DNA of 64,000 bases. Source: Apodospora peruviana. Its lineage: Eukaryota; Ascomycota; Sordariomycetes; Sordariales; Lasiosphaeriaceae. Location: assembly GCA_033439685.1 (NCBI GenBank), contig JAUEDM010000001.1:6634001-6698000 (forward strand), read 5' to 3'. The notes beneath the pieces are model-generated. The model had not been told where the DNA came from. It made no database searches and worked only from the letters and a program-made list of their open reading frames with translations. Position numbers and translations under genes: made by a program. Numbering within the stretch: the first letter of the stretch is position 1; each line of letters starts with the position of its first letter. Of the stretch, positions 1 to 12,868 are shown piece after piece.

Positions 1-394
1 TGTTACGGGCACAGCCCTGGCACTTGGAATAGTACAGATTTCCGAGTGAGATGTGGGGAGTGGGGCTTGTAATTCCGGGAAATGGTCCCGAGACATAAGC
101 GTAATACAAATTGTATTCTCGAACGCAGGCATGACTTATTTGGTGCTGTGGTGCTCTTTGAACTATCACATCAAGCAGTGCAGCCTACAAAAGCCCGTTG
201 TGTTCAGTACCAACCTGATACAATACATCTAGCCTGAAATGTTCCGAAGTGAATACGTTCCGTACATACCGCCGATGATTACACAGCAGATCTGAAGTTG
301 TTCGCTCCGAGCTTTTGCGGTAACCCGGCCGGTGTGATATTAAAAAGTAATGAAACGAATACAATGAATAGCGAGGAGGCCCTCAAAAAGCTTT

Positions 395-428
<34 letters not shown>

Positions 429-1199
429 CTTCAGCATCCAGAAAATGAAAACCGAATTCGAAGCCTCACCAACTCCAAACGGACTTCACAACGGCCCAGC
501 CTCGCCTCCAGATAGTTCTATCTGCCTTATTCATTGTACACTGTCATTAGGAGACGGTACAGACCCCTGTCAACGGCCCCCTCGGCGGATATTTGGTGCC
601 CTCTTTCTCGACCTGGGGCTCGCAAGTGCACCATCTTTCGTGAGGAATGCAGTCCATCACGCTAGGGACGTGCCTGCCGCAGCCCGTCCAGGTTGCGTAG
701 TCTACACAGACACGCAGAGACCGTTAGTATTGTCAGCGTAGTCAACTAGAAGCAGCAGTGGAATCATGTGAAGGGGAAACCCACGACAGGTACCACAGGT
801 AATTTTATGACACATTATGTCGAACCAGACAACAGAGCGAGCAGGCAGGAAACGTGTTAATTATGTAATTTCCACGGTTTGGTTTAGGTGCCAAAATAAG
901 GGGTTCAACGAATCGATTCTTTGCGGTCTGATTGCTACCGATGATTATCTGATGCTTGAACTGGCTCAAGCACTTCCGAAAACGAATACAGTATTGGAAT
1001 AGTATGGTAATTACGTCGTCTTGACATCATCATCTGATGTCATTCAAGTTGCCCCAGGGCCAACGCTATGGTGAAGCCCTGCCCCACAATAGGGGTTTTG
1101 TTTATTTCACCGACAAAAGGAAATTGGCCGAAGTTTCGTGAGCATTTCAATACAGGTATCTGTGCGTCTATTATGTACAAGAAAGATTCATGATCACAA
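1..1199. other. Spacer without a supported gene; A29 tract
   Basis: No reading frame here has coding character. A run of 29 adenines lies at 397-425. The stretch is the 3' flank of the minus-strand amidase. Confidence 0.6.
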
Positions 1200-3159
1200 T
1201 TACTTCATAAGAATATCACCACCAGTAACAGTGCCCCCAGCCTTGGGAACCGTCAAAATGCCCGCCTGGACCAGATCCTGCGCAAGCTTCACAAGCAAGC
1301 CGTCGCAGCCCTTGGCGGCCATGATATCCACCGCTACGGGGAAGTACTCGACATGGTTCGTGATCGTGCTAAGCGACGCCACCTGGCCGAGCGGGTAGAC
1401 CGAGTCTGGCACCTCGGTGAACACGCTGATGCGGCTGGTCCCAAAACCGAGCGGCACCCCGGGCAGCGTGCGGTAAGTGTTCCTGGGGTTCTGGCTGCCC
1501 GAGCTGCCGGGGTACAGCAACAAACCCGACGAGCACTGCGACGCGTCTGTGACTGGCGGCAGGACCTTGGTGTTCCACCAGGTCATGAACGTCTGCTTGT
1601 TCTTGTATTCCTGCTGCAGGTCCGCGTCCGTCCTGTTATCGCCATATGCCCACCGGGACTTGGGTACGGGGTTCACGAAGGGGGTGCGTCCGTCGTGAGC
1701 GGCGGCATAATCTCGGAAGAATGGCTCCCGCACAAGCTCAGTCTGCTCCTTCGTGATGATGGTCGCGTATGTCTGGTTGAGAAGCTGCGCAAGCGCGGGA
1801 CCTCCGGGTCCGGTAGCTTTCCACTCGTTCTCCAAATTCAACGCCGTCACGGATCCGCTGACAAACTTGGCCAAAGCATTGGCGAAGTCGATAAAGAGTG
1901 GGGCCGCAGCACTGGCTGATGTGTTGGTCGGGAAACCCACGGTCAGGATCTTGTTGGGATACTTGGGCTTGGCCTTCACCAGCGACTTGTAATTCTTGCC
2001 GTAAAGTGCGGCGTTGGCGGCGTCCCAAATATAGGGGTCACGAATCAAGAAACCCGGCGTGTCCAGAGTCGGAGAAAGAGGCATGACGTTGTCCAGAGAG
2101 ACGAGACCATGGGAGGGACGGTTTCCAAACAAGCCCTGTGTGCCGGCAGGGCCCCGGACGCTGCCACCAGTGTCGCTGCCTATCGTAGTCGTTAGCGGAA
2201 CTGACTGCGTCCAAGCCCAATCTAGTGCACTGTTATTTTTACATACCAATTGCGATATCCAGCCATTCGTACGATGCGACAGACGCGCCAGCGCCAGATG
2301 AGGAGGACGAGGTATCCTGGTAACCATCACCGCGGGGGTTGAACGGCTCATGGTAGTCCACCCAATCTGCCGTCGCACTCTCTCCGTTGGCAAACTGGGA
2401 CGTCTTTTGCAGACCGACCACGACGGCGCCGGCATCGATGAGTCTCTGGATGGCGGTGCCAGTGACGTTGGCAGCAGGGTACAGGTTGTACCAGGCCCTG
2501 TTTCCGTTGGAGCCCTTGACTCCGGCGACCCGGTAAATGTCCTTTACTCCGAGACGGACGCCAGCAAGCGGCTTGGCGGCCGTCTTTGTGTAGTAAAGTC
2601 TCGAGGGAACTCCGATGGTCAGCGAGTCGGAGCCGGCGATCTGGGCTGACAGGGTCTCGAACTTTCCGTCCGGCTTCTCGAGCAGGGCCTGAAGGAACGC
2701 TCCGGCAAAGTCCTGATACAGACGGTGTACGGGGTAGAGGGAGCCAGTGGATAGCTCCAGAAAATAAGGGCCGGCGGGGATCTTCTTGTTGCTGAGCTTA
2801 ACGACCACGGACGAGACACCGGAAATGATGGGTTTCTTTGGGTTGGAGGTGCCCCTTGCCGAACCCAGTAAGATTGCTCCAGCGAAAGCGGGCTGGAAGA
2901 CATCGTCGACGGAGGTCCACGATGTCAGCAGTTTCGGAAGATCGGACTCCTTCGCGTCCGGAACCACCGTCACCGGCTTAAAGCCAAAGACGGTCGCGAC
3001 TTTGGAAAGTGACCGCGTGTCGACCGAGACCTTTCCGGCGGAGTAGGGCGAGATGAAGTAGGGGACATTGTTCAGAGTCACCGACAGGCCAGTCGAGGCG
3101 AGCTGGGCAGCGACGGCGGAGACGATCCAAAGGATCGACAGACCCGATAGACGAACCAT
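1200..3159 (-). CDS. Secreted amidase (amidase-signature family), two exons
   Basis: Predicted to hydrolyse an amide bond outside the cell; the substrate cannot be told from sequence. Exons are 3159-2247 and 2179-1200, with a 67-nt GTATGT...TAG intron at 2180-2246, giving 630 residues. I start at the ATG at 3159 because it opens directly into a signal peptide (MVRLSGLSILWIVSAVAA). The amidase-signature triad is visible: Lys about 206 in GVRLGVKDIY, the Ser-rich loop with the cis-Ser about 284-291 (SSSSSGAG), and the nucleophile about Ser311 in DTGGSVRGPA. The intron cuts the signature just before SDTGGS, so a one-exon model would lose the active site. The first 190 residues are an extra N-terminal part seen in fungal secreted amidases. 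The frame is clean to the TAA. Confidence 0.88.
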
Positions 3160-5134
3160 GTTGAGAAGGACTGGCAGGGACACCGGAGTCTGAAGATCCC
3201 AGGTTCGATATCAGACACCGTGGCCAGGGTAGAATATATACCTGCAGTTTCACCTGACACCCATCGCATACCAGTCAGTGGCCGTATCGGTGTTTTCGTA
3301 TTCCTCACAATCTCAGGAAACGATACCCAAGATGTTTGATACGGAGTTCCGCTTAGTTTGGACTAGCTGGTGATAGGAGCTGGTTAGTCACAACGATTTG
3401 CAGTGTTGGTTCCTGGTCTTATCTGTGACATCTCCTCATTTGCTGATTTCTCACCCCTGTATTATGGACCATACATACCTAAGGTACCTTAGTTACAGAT
3501 AGGTAGATTGAGATGTACCGCAACGCTTATAGATTTGTTACACGAAAATGTTCAGTAGCCTCTCTCTGGGGCTGTAACTGAGTCCGAGCCGTGCAACTAG
3601 GCGGTCAACGGTGGGCCTCCGCCATTCCCTCCGCCATTCTGCACTGCAACCTATGGTACATGAAGTCAAAAGGCGTCAGCATGCTACGGTTGCGCGCGCT
3701 GTATGCGTAACGCACTTCACTACCAGGACCGTGGGTATGGATAATTCTGGGCATGTCTTAGCCTGTGGAGTCGCCACTTGAAGTATCGAACTAGACCGTC
3801 TAATTGTCCTGTTTTGCCCGATGAACCGTTGAAGGCCCATATCCCCACGTGGATCTGGCGGTGCCAACGACCGAGTCCGATGATAGCGTTCCCGGGAAAG
3901 TCAACCTCACGCGGGATGATGAACTGCACAGGATGCAGATAAGCGGCGTGGCTTTTAGGCGGACTAGAACCAACAAGGTGAGGCGGCGAGACGGCTTGGT
4001 TTGTTTCAAAAAGGAATGTCGTTTTTTGTTTGCGGGGTAAACCAATAATTGGCCTGCAAGGCGATCTCAAAGCCTCCGGTCGACATGAACTCTTGCTGCC
4101 TGGGATAAGGGGGCGGGAGCGGTTGATAAGGACTCGGCGGTGATGTTGCGGGGCACCATCGGATTGGCCGGTGTCGTGTTAATTGCCGAGCACCGGGTTG
4201 ACGGATTCGCACTTGATAAGGAACAAGTAGACTCGCATCAGATCCGGGTGTAAGAGAAATGACAAAACCCAGCCAGCCGGTCAGGGGGGGGGGGGGGGGG
4301 AGCCAAGGATCTAGCGGGAGATCTTGAATACATAGATAGCTCTACTCAGAGCAATCATAGTTGTTGGTGAATCTGTCGACCTGTTGACAAATGGAAGCTT
4401 CCTTCAGTGGGTATTCAGACTTGTTCCTTCGCTATCAGGTACCCGAACATGCCGAATGTGCCCGGTCGCTGGATGGAAGCTCCGGAGGAATGATAACGAT
4501 AATAACGCGGGGGCGGCTGCCCGCTGCATTGCCCTAACGAGCAAGGGGCGCAAGCGGGGCAATGGTTGGCGGCCATCTTCCGAAAACGCGTTCAACTGCC
4601 TTTTGCATCGAACATTTTGCGCGATATCGACACACGAAAGATCATCCACCGACGCCATCAACGATTATCATGTCCTCCCATCGACACAGCGACTATTTCA
4701 CCAAGTCCAACCCGAGACGAGCGGTGCGAGATTTTCGTGTGGGAAGAACGGGGGATCCAGGTGCCCGACCAGAGCTTGGTCCAGTCCACTCCTCCCAGCG
4801 GTAACAACCAGGACGCGGTTGAGACGAGTGAAAACGATCATGAGGCATAAGGCAAAGTTGGTGGTCAATGGCTCCGTTGTGGAGCCGTCGAAGCCATGCG
4901 CCGGATACTGTTTTGCGAATCGGTATCCTCCGGCCGAGCTCCGGTGAGCGGACACCGATGAAGCAGTGGCGTCGCCAAGGCTCACCGATGATCAACATTG
5001 CACAAGTCTGGTGATTGTTTTGTAGTTACCCCTGAGAGCGTCGTAGTCACTCTGTCGTCGCAGCCTGAACCCCCGTAAGCGACCGTCCTGAAGCAGTGAA
5101 GCTGCATAGGAATTCTCGCAGATCCGGGACGTCT
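3160..5134. other. Spacer without a supported gene; G17 tract
   Basis: Several overlapping open frames exist but none shows domain or codon character. A 17-G run lies at 4284-4300 and a palindromic ACCTAAGGTACCTTAG element at 3477-3492. Confidence 0.5.
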
Positions 5135-6579
5135 TCACCGCAATCCAGTGATATCCAGAGGCCAGACCATCTGTACCTGCCACTCATCCGGAAGAACCTT
5201 GCTGATGGCACGTATTTCGCGCTTGGCGGTGGGCTCGCGCCCGCCCTCGCCATCTCCAATCCACCAGGTACCGGGAACCTGCGCGACCGTCGCAAAAAAG
5301 TGGGCAAGGATGACCAGCGCACGCGGGCGCAGTTCCTGCAGCAAGTCGATGAACCGGCGGGGAAGTACCAACCCAAAGCACTGGATCCTGCGGTAGAGGG
5401 CGTAGACGGGCTCGCCGTGGTCAATCGCCGACTGGATGGAGCCAACGTAGCTCAGCGCCTTCTCGTAGGTCTCGCGCGTCTCGTCGTCCCAAGTGTCGCC
5501 CGACGGCAGCTTTTGCGTCAACACGCCGTTGAACATCTCGCGGTGCTTGGGATCAAAGTATGATTCGTCGTCGCCAAAGCGCGGATAGGAATTGGCCACA
5601 ACCATCAGGCAGGATCGCGCCTTTTCCTCCTCAGTCGCGTTTTTAATGGCACTCATGCTCATCCAGATCAGAACACCCGCTCCGCGACCCATGGAGAACC
5701 AGTCAATTGGTGGCGAGTAGGGCTCCAGCGGCCGGTCCTGCAGCGCCGCCCAGGAATGCACGAGCAACAGCAGCGCGGAAAGGCACACAGGGTCAGCGGT
5801 CTCGGTTGTCAGGCTGCTGACCATCTTGCGTTGCTCACGGATGGCGGAGATCAGGTAGGTATGCCGGGCGGTGAAGAGCTCGGCGTCATCAGGTAACCGC
5901 CGGAGAAGGTTGTTAGCTGCGTTGGCGAGGAGGATGAACAAGACGTTGTCGTACTGGAGCGCCAGTTGTGGAACTTTCTTGCCAAATAGCTCGATCCAAG
6001 CCGGGCCGGCACTCACTGGAAACGGTTTGGCCATATTCAGGATGTAGTGCTGCATGAGGCGGTGTTCGAGCATACGTCGGGTGCGAGACTCGGGTAGGAC
6101 GATCTCTTCGGCGCTGTTGAAAGAAGGCACGAGCGGTTCGTTAGCCACTGGGGGTGGGATCCCATCGCCATGGTAGCTCTCCGGTCTCGGCGATGACTCG
6201 CCCAACGCCCAAAGCTGGCTCAGAGAAATGGAATCGGGACTTCTACCGGGACCGTTCTGAGACAAGGTACTGGGCAAAGGATCGACAATACTGCCTGTAG
6301 ACGACGACCCTGGGGGCGAGAGATTTGGAGCCTTGGGGGTGCCACTTGTGTTTGGCCACAGGCAGGCCAGTCCCAACCGCGTACAATTGGCACATACCGG
6401 CCTGGTCTCATCGCACTAGATGGGGTCAGCATAGAATCAAGACGGGAGGTGGGAGAGGTGGTCGGCTTGCTTGCCTTGACGCGGCGAGATTTGCAGCTTT
6501 TGCAGCCGTTGCGAGACTTCCGATGGCCGATTTTAGCGCGTCGACGAAGACCTTCCTGAGCTCCGTCTGAGGCGTCCAT
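5135..6579 (-). CDS. Zn2Cys6 transcription factor of the Upc2/sterol-regulator type
   Basis: Predicted DNA-binding regulator of 461 residues acting in the nucleus. Exon 1 is 6579-6475 and exon 2 is 6415-5135. Splicing out 6416-6474 (donor AAG/GCAAGC, acceptor CATCTAG) joins GCKSCKSRRVK to CDETRPVCANC and rebuilds a canonical zinc cluster, C-x2-C-x6-C-x6-C-x2-C-x6-C, at about residues 26-51. This is a GC-AG intron inside the DNA-binding domain. A Pro/Ser-rich linker follows, then the fungal-specific C-terminal domain; the closing stretch with RPRALVILAHFF, VPGTWWIGD and WQVQMVWPLD is typical of Upc2-like regulators. It is divergent from a sterol/3beta-HSD-like dehydrogenase, so regulation of that gene is a reasonable inference. 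The family call is firm; the sterol link is by analogy. Confidence 0.85.
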
Positions 6580-7308
6580 TTCTTAAACTGGGTTCGCGGT
6601 GGAGCAGGTTTGACACCGTTGGCAGAGGTGAAGCTATCACGGCAGAAGATGAGTGTGTGCTGGAGAACGGAGAGGAGCAACAATAGCCAAGCATCTCGAA
6701 ATTCTCCGTAACGCGGTAAGGCCCGAGTGGCTCAGCTGCGCCGTCGCGTGATCGAGGCAGGGTCGCATCCATTCAACAATGATCATTGGCTTGGAACCGA
6801 AGGCCAGCAAGACGAACTGAACCGAAAAAGAAACCTGGTGTGATGCTAGCCATCCTCGACAGGACACCTGCACCATTGTGTGCTTCAACGATGTGGACTC
6901 ATGAGAACTTTGAAGAGAGGGCGCAGACTTTGTCGAAGCAAAAACCTTCTTCCGTCGACCTGATGTCCAGTTCCCATCCCGGGGGAAAACAAGTGCTTCC
7001 GTTCGCAGCGTGCCAGCGAGGAAGCGACGGCGACCAGACCCCGCCTGCCATTCGTGGTTTAGGGCTCTCGGCCCCGCAATGTCCCGCCCGGCACTGTGAT
7101 TTGGGGCATGTCAGGGCCGGCTCGACTTGGTGATGATGTGACCCTCCCTCCCGTCTCATCTTATTAATCACCAGAACAACGGTTCCATTCGGAACTTCCG
7201 GAACAGCCAATGTTTCGTTCTTCTAGAGATTGGGCTAGGCGTCCTCTACTGGTTCAATCTTCAAACTTGTCGCGATGACGACTTAGTTCGAAGCACTGAT
7301 CGGGCATC
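6580..7308. promoter_or_regulatory. Shared divergent promoter region
   Basis: This 729-bp spacer separates the start codons of the Zn2Cys6 factor (-) and the dehydrogenase (+). It must hold both promoters. I see no unambiguous CGG-type palindrome that I could assign to the factor. Confidence 0.5.
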
Positions 7309-8958
7309 ATGGATCCGCTTCTCTCCGCCGGTGTCGCCGCTGCGACTATCGTGCTCCTGTTCGCTTACCTCTTCCGCTTAAACAATATCATCAGCCAGAC
7401 TCCCGATGAGATTGCAAAACTCTCGCCAACAAGATGGACAAGCGCACAGCTTCGCGAAACCTACCGGAAGCTAGAGTCGAACCCGATGACCACCAAGAGC
7501 TATGCGCATCGCATCCCGCCCAAACTCGAGAGGCGGTATATCGTAACTGGTGGCTCAGGTGAGTAATGGTGACAACAAGGTTGCTTCAGCAAAGCGTCTC
7601 GAAGGATCCGACTTCCTGACCGGCACGACAGGTCTCGTGGGCGGCTACATCGTGCTGCAATTGCTCGAGCGTGGACAACCTCCTGAAAGCATCCGGATCG
7701 TCGACTTCCGGCCACTCAACCGTCGTGATATGATCGGCAGTCCAGCGGCCACCGTCGACTTTGTCCAGACAGATATCTCATCCGAGGTGTCTACCGAAAG
7801 GGCCTTTTCGAAATCCTGGCATCCGTCCGTGGCGCATCTACCTCTAACCGTCTTTCACACGGCCGCCGTCATCGTGCCCTCGGAGCGCTCCAAACTGGTT
7901 TACGGCTTCTGCGAGTCTGTGAATGTTAGCGGTACGCAGCACGTGGTGGAGGCTGCTCAACGCGCCGGGGCCGACGTCTTCATCTCCACGACATCCGGAA
8001 GCATCTCGATTCGGCGGATCGAATTCTGGCCTGCGCCGTGGAGACTGTTGGCCAAGTCCGGGTGGCGGCCCAAGAATTTCTCGCAGGTGCTGGACGAGGC
8101 TGATTTCTTCAAGCCAATACGCGCACACGACGATTTCTACGCCAACTATCCCGCCTCAAAAGCTTCTGCTGAGAGGATCGTCTGTGCTGCGAATGCCGAC
8201 GGTTTCCGAACCGGGTGCATCCGGCCCGCTAATGGCGTGTACGGAAACCCGACAGACAACACCGTCGGCGGGCCGCTGAACAGAGGGGACTTGCCCACGT
8301 AGGTCGTTTCCTGGTAAACCTGGTTGATTCCAGATCCGCTAATCTCTTCTGCAGGTGGGTATCGCATGTCATACAAAGCTTCGTGCACGGAATCAACGCG
8401 GCCATCGCCCACTTGCACTTCGAGGCGGTTCTTGCGCGCCCCGGTTGTTCCGCCTCCGCTCCACAGGCCGGGAGACCCTTTGTCGTGACGGATCCGAACC
8501 CGCCCATCACGTACGGCGACCTCTACTACGCCATCAAGACCCTCGCCGTTACCCACTTTCGCACAATCACCATTCCGCCCGTTATCATCCTTTTGGTATG
8601 CCATGTGATCGAGTGGTACACTCTCTTGCGCGTCAAATATCCTGTTTTCTGCACCATGCTTCCTCCCATCACAGGCGACGCCAAGTTCCTCGAACCGGGC
8701 CTCATGGACATCTGTACCCATCTTGTAGCATCCAACGCTGCAGTTGGTCGAACTGTGGAAGCAGGCGGGCTGGCATACACCGGCGTCGTCACGACTCTCG
8801 AAGGTATGGTGCAGGAGGTGATGGAGTGGAACCACGAGCACGAGGAAGCGGACGCGAAAGGAACGAAAGTGGCTTACCATGTCAGCATTTCGCTTCCCGA
8901 ACAGCTGCAGAAGGCTGGGGCGGGCATGGCTTCGCTCCGTGCCGCGGGTTCCTCTTGA
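7309..8958 (+). CDS. 3beta-hydroxysteroid dehydrogenase / NAD-dependent epimerase-like protein
   Basis: Predicted NAD(P)-dependent oxidoreductase of 506 residues, acting on a sterol-like or other hydroxyl substrate. Exons are 7309-7558, 7632-8298 and 8355-8958; introns of 73 and 56 nt have GTGAGT/ACAG and GTAGGT/GCAG borders, and the total length divides by three. A hydrophobic N-terminal segment (residues 8-22) suggests a membrane anchor. The Rossmann motif TGGSGLVGG lies at 80-88 and is itself cut by intron 1. FHTAAV and the YPASK (Y-x3-K) active-site motif follow; a second hydrophobic segment (TIPPVIILLVCHVIEWYTLL) lies in exon 3. It resembles the ERG26/3beta-HSD group but differs enough that the substrate stays open. 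Divergent partner of the Upc2-like factor. Confidence 0.85.
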
Positions 8959-9779
8959 CGGATGACTATGGATATCATGTTTTTGGATGGCTTGAGAACG
9001 GGTTTTTTGGACAATAACACGAATACTCAAATAGTTACTACTTAATACTTTCCGTCCAACAGCCCAGCGGAGCCCGTGACAAGCATCCTCAGGGGACCCA
9101 TAACCTGCGTAGAAGAGATACTCGTGTCAGAAGTTACTTGGCTTATCAGATTTTGAGGTTGGAATTTGTAGAAATGAAATAATGAACTTGCCTGATCTCC
9201 GAAGAGTTCAGTCATACCAACCCTTATTATACCAGTACCTCTTCGGTCAGCCTCCTCGAGGATTTTGATTGATTCGGCGATTTCAAGCTGACGTCGGCCA
9301 AGCCAGCCATCCCCACACAAAATATCTCAGATCCCACAAGTCAGGTACGCGGAGTGAGGTGGAAATCGCGGTTGTCGATCTGATCCGCCACGCAATCCAC
9401 GACGACCCAGCCCAGTGGTATCCCATGGACAGCATTGCATGCACACTTGAACGGTAATCTCACCATTGTTCCCAAAGCATGTTGAAGTTACCTTGAAGTG
9501 CTGACATCAAAGCAGATGGTTTCCCAGAGACGCGTCTCGGGTCGAGTATGTCGATAGATTGCAGCGGAGTCGCTTGCCGGTATATGTATGGCGCCCGTAC
9601 ATCTCTCGCAGGACATATCTGAACCACCGTAACCTGATTGATGATGGGCAGTGTTGAGGTGTCGCCAGCCGGTAGCGATCTTCGGATGACTATCGGTGGT
9701 CCCCTGCTGCATCTTGCTACAGGGCGGTGCGTGCTCTTCTTAAGCTTGAAGCTGATCTATTGATACGTGTTGGAACAGG
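8959..9779. other. Spacer without a supported gene
   Basis: 3' flank of the dehydrogenase. I see no coding signal. Confidence 0.45.
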
Positions 9780-10650
9780 TCCTCTTAAGCGCGAGCATAG
9801 CCCTGTCAATTTGGCCGTGTCTTTACACCTGTATAGCATCGTTGAGCAGATACTGGTGCATATTACGTCCACCAGACCGACCGTGATGCTGGATCTCGAA
9901 CCGGTGCCGACTCATATCTCCGGCTTCATCAGCTGCATGGCCCCGGCTACTATCAGGCTGCGTGCCGTGAACTCGAACCACATCGGAGTCGTCCGGGTGC
10001 TATTACGAGGGTACGGGGTTATCTTCTGCCAGAAAGAGGTTTTGACAAGCTTCAGCCACGGACAAATGCTCTAACCGTTAGCACTAGACTAGCAGCTACA
10101 CTAAGCTCCATCCATTCTCTTCAAAAACTTCTGAAGGCCGGGTCCTAGATGGATTATCGAGACACGAAAACCCCTGGGTCTTTTACCGCGCTCTCCGCGG
10201 CCATCGACTACGGCCGGATTGAGAACGCAATTTATCTCATTGACGCAGGCGCCAATCCGTTCTGTGTTGGTGAGCCTAGCGAGGAGACCACCAGCTTTTT
10301 TTTTTTTTTGAACTACATTTTGGCCTGCAGAGAAAGGCCGGAGATGCTCGACCAATTTGATAGCTTTCTGACGAGAACAAAAGCATGCATTGAACGGTTC
10401 AGCCTTTTGAAAAGCAGAAACTGGTTGGGTTTCACCATCCTGCAATAGATCGTCTATCTAGGTTACCCCGGAGCTGTGATGACGCTCATGAAGCATGGGG
10501 CTTTCGGTTAATGATGAACTGCAAGGGATGAGGACACTTCCTGGGCTCAGACGGACTGGTTTCTCGACGATGCGAAAGGGATGAGCACCCTGGACTTTGT
10601 GAGACGGCTGCGATATTGTGATGCGCTGAATTCAGAGAACTATATGGCTC
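9780..10650 (+). pseudogene. Ankyrin-repeat protein relic
   Basis: Ankyrin-like helices can be read in pieces on the plus strand: PVNLAVSLHLYSIVEQILVH near 9805, AVNSNHIGVVRVLLRGYG near 9965, ALSAAIDYGRIENAIYLIDA near 10190 and GYPGAVMTLMKHGA near 10465. They lie in different frames. A TAG at 10146-10148 interrupts an otherwise continuous frame between QKLLKAGS and MDYRDTK. No start or stop can be assigned. It is a decayed fragment of an ankyrin protein; NACHT/ankyrin genes are common parents in fungi, but no other domain is visible. Confidence 0.6.
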
Positions 10651-11045
10651 ACTAACATCAACCGCGAAGTCGCCTTGAGTGAGATGGATCGCATTATTGA
10701 AACCTTGGAGCTGTCGGATTCGAACAGGTCTTCGAGCCTGCTGCTCGAGCATGGTCCTCGCTGTACTTACTGTAAGGCTCTGCTCGTCTTTAATCGATCA
10801 CTGTCCCATATCCAGCACTGGATGCAAATATTAAATAGTGTATACTGGAACAAGGCCTATGATGCTGGTAGAAGAATTCAGATGTTTGCTATACACGCAA
10901 CCCCAGAGTATATATCGCGCCCCAGAGTTTATAAGTATCCAAGCCTCAGCTATCCACATCATAAATCCTCCCAACCACTCTGTACCCTTAACTCGCTAGA
11001 CCCGATATCTGTTACGAGCCAAAAAGTTAGTATCACACTCTTACA
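10651..11045. other. Spacer without a supported gene
   Basis: Lies between the ankyrin relic and the 3' end of the S28 peptidase gene. Nothing recognised. Confidence 0.4.
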
Positions 11046-12868
11046 TTAATGTCCACCGTGTCCAGCCCCGGACTTCGTACATTTCGCCTTCTTCCACTCC
11101 TTCATCCACGCCTTGACAAACTCTACTTCAGCCCTTTGCGCTTTCTTTACCGGTTTGGGGGGCAGTTCCGGCGTCGTTTCGTTAGGGAAAAGCCCATTTT
11201 CGTCCCAGTGGTGTACACCATCTTTGATAAGAATAAACGGCTCGTCGATGGTGTTGGGACGCGGCGGCAAGCCGATCGCGTGTGGTGTCGCGGCTCTCCA
11301 AGGGTCTTTCTCTCCGTCGATGATGGCCAGTCGCGGGTAGCTGATCCCGAAGCCGCCGTGCTTGTTGACGGCCTCGACGTTGGGTGGGGTGCTGATGTTG
11401 AAGGCCTCGCGGCAGATGACCGAGGTGTAGTTCAGGTCGATCAGGCGCGAGATCAGTGGGAGCTGCGTGGCGGGCACGCCGGAGCCGGTCTGTAGGTACC
11501 CCCATCTAGTATTACAGTTAGTTGATGTAATAGATGATCGGGTAATAGTGACGGGGTGGGTGGAGTCTGCTTACTCTGTGCAATACTGATACGGCCAGGC
11601 ACGCCAGGTCTGCTTGATATCGTCCTGCTGAAAAAAGGTCGAGTTGTAGGTGGTAAAGCACGAGTCCTGGGTCTCCTCCTTGCAGCCCTGGACAGTAGTA
11701 AGATTGACGTAGCCGGCGTAGTTGAGCATCTGGTTCGTGAGCGTGTCCAGCTCGTCCCCGTACCCGGCCGCATCGAGCAGTTCCTGCACCTCGGCCGTGT
11801 GGCCCACCGAGCCCGGGTAGAGAAGCGTGGTCGAGCTGACATTGTTGCAGTATAACCCGAAATCGGTGCTGTTCTCCGCGGGATCCCAGTTCGTGCCCTG
11901 CAGGCCCGCGATGCCAAAGCTCACCGTGTTGGCGAAGTCGTCGCTGCGGGTAAGGTTGCCCAGCCCAAACACCGCTTTTAGCCGCTGTACATGCTGATCA
12001 TCGGAGCCGGATTTTTGGGCCCCCAAAAGAATATTATCAATGGCATGCGTCAGCTTCTGCGTCGCCACCACGCAGTCGTGCGGCGCGAAGAGCCTATGCG
12101 CCTCGTAGTACTGCCAGTAATCGTAGATGGCCTCGGTGACGCCCGACGAACAGATGGCACCCCAGTACACATCCGGGTACAACTTGCGCAGGAACGCGAC
12201 GAAGGCGCCCGCGTACGAGCCGCCGTAAGCGATGTAGGGCGTCTTGGGCGCGGTGAGGTCAAGGTGCTCGAGCCCTTCGAACACGACGTGCTTGGCAAAG
12301 AAGGCCATGTCGGCGACGGACTGGTCCGTGGTCAGAAAGCGAAGGCTCTCGGTGCTCAGGTTGGCAGTCGGGAAGCTCTTGCCGTAGTACCGGTGCTCGA
12401 GGATGACGCCGAGGCCGCCGGTGGCCTGGGCGAGCATGGCGACGATGCCCTTCTGAAGGAAAGGCAGGCGGCCGACGCCGCTCGTCTCGCCGCTCTGGAG
12501 GACAATCACGGGACCGCCCTTTTTGTAGTGGCTAGGGTCAAACCAGTAGCGTAGCTCGAAGGTGTCGTTGGTGTGTGGCTCGTACAAGGAGTCGTTGTGG
12601 AAGTGGTCTATAGGGACGGAGATGGTCCTGGCCGGGTACAGAGTTGAGGGATCCACATCGCGGGCAGCAAGGGCATTGATTTGCTCCTCCACCTCCCATT
12701 GTGTCATCTGCGGGTGGTTAGTATTGGGCTGGTCTGAGACGCCAGCGGGGGTGTATTATTATTTACCTGCTCGCGGAAATCCTTGATCGTCAAGGACGTC
12801 CGGAACGTACCACTGACGACCTGCGCGAGGCACAGCGTGCCTGCTAAGAGACCACGAAGTACCACCAT
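11046..12868 (-). CDS. Secreted serine peptidase, family S28 (prolyl carboxypeptidase-like)
   Basis: Predicted extracellular or vacuolar serine peptidase of 564 residues; S28 enzymes cleave after proline. Exons are 12868-12767, 12707-11575 and 11505-11046, with introns of 59 and 69 nt (GTAAAT/GCAG and GTAAGC/CTAG); the joined length divides by three. A signal peptide opens the protein (MVVLRGLLAGTLCLAQVVSG). S28 landmarks are VPIDHFHND, EHRYYGKS, the nucleophile Ser198 in AYGGSYAGAF, the acid in IDGEKDPW and the His in KDGVHHWDENG. Many N-x-S/T sites fit a glycosylated secreted enzyme. Intact and apparently functional. Confidence 0.92.

Noticed and set aside
298..741. 147-codon open frame containing a poly-Lys run
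   Set aside because: It crosses the A29 tract, starts at TTG and shows no domain or codon bias.
4384..4947. 187-codon plus-strand frame with an overlapping minus frame
   Set aside because: No domain, no signal peptide, and several overlapping frames of similar length.
8146..9030. 294-codon minus-strand frame
   Set aside because: Shadow of the third exon of the dehydrogenase.
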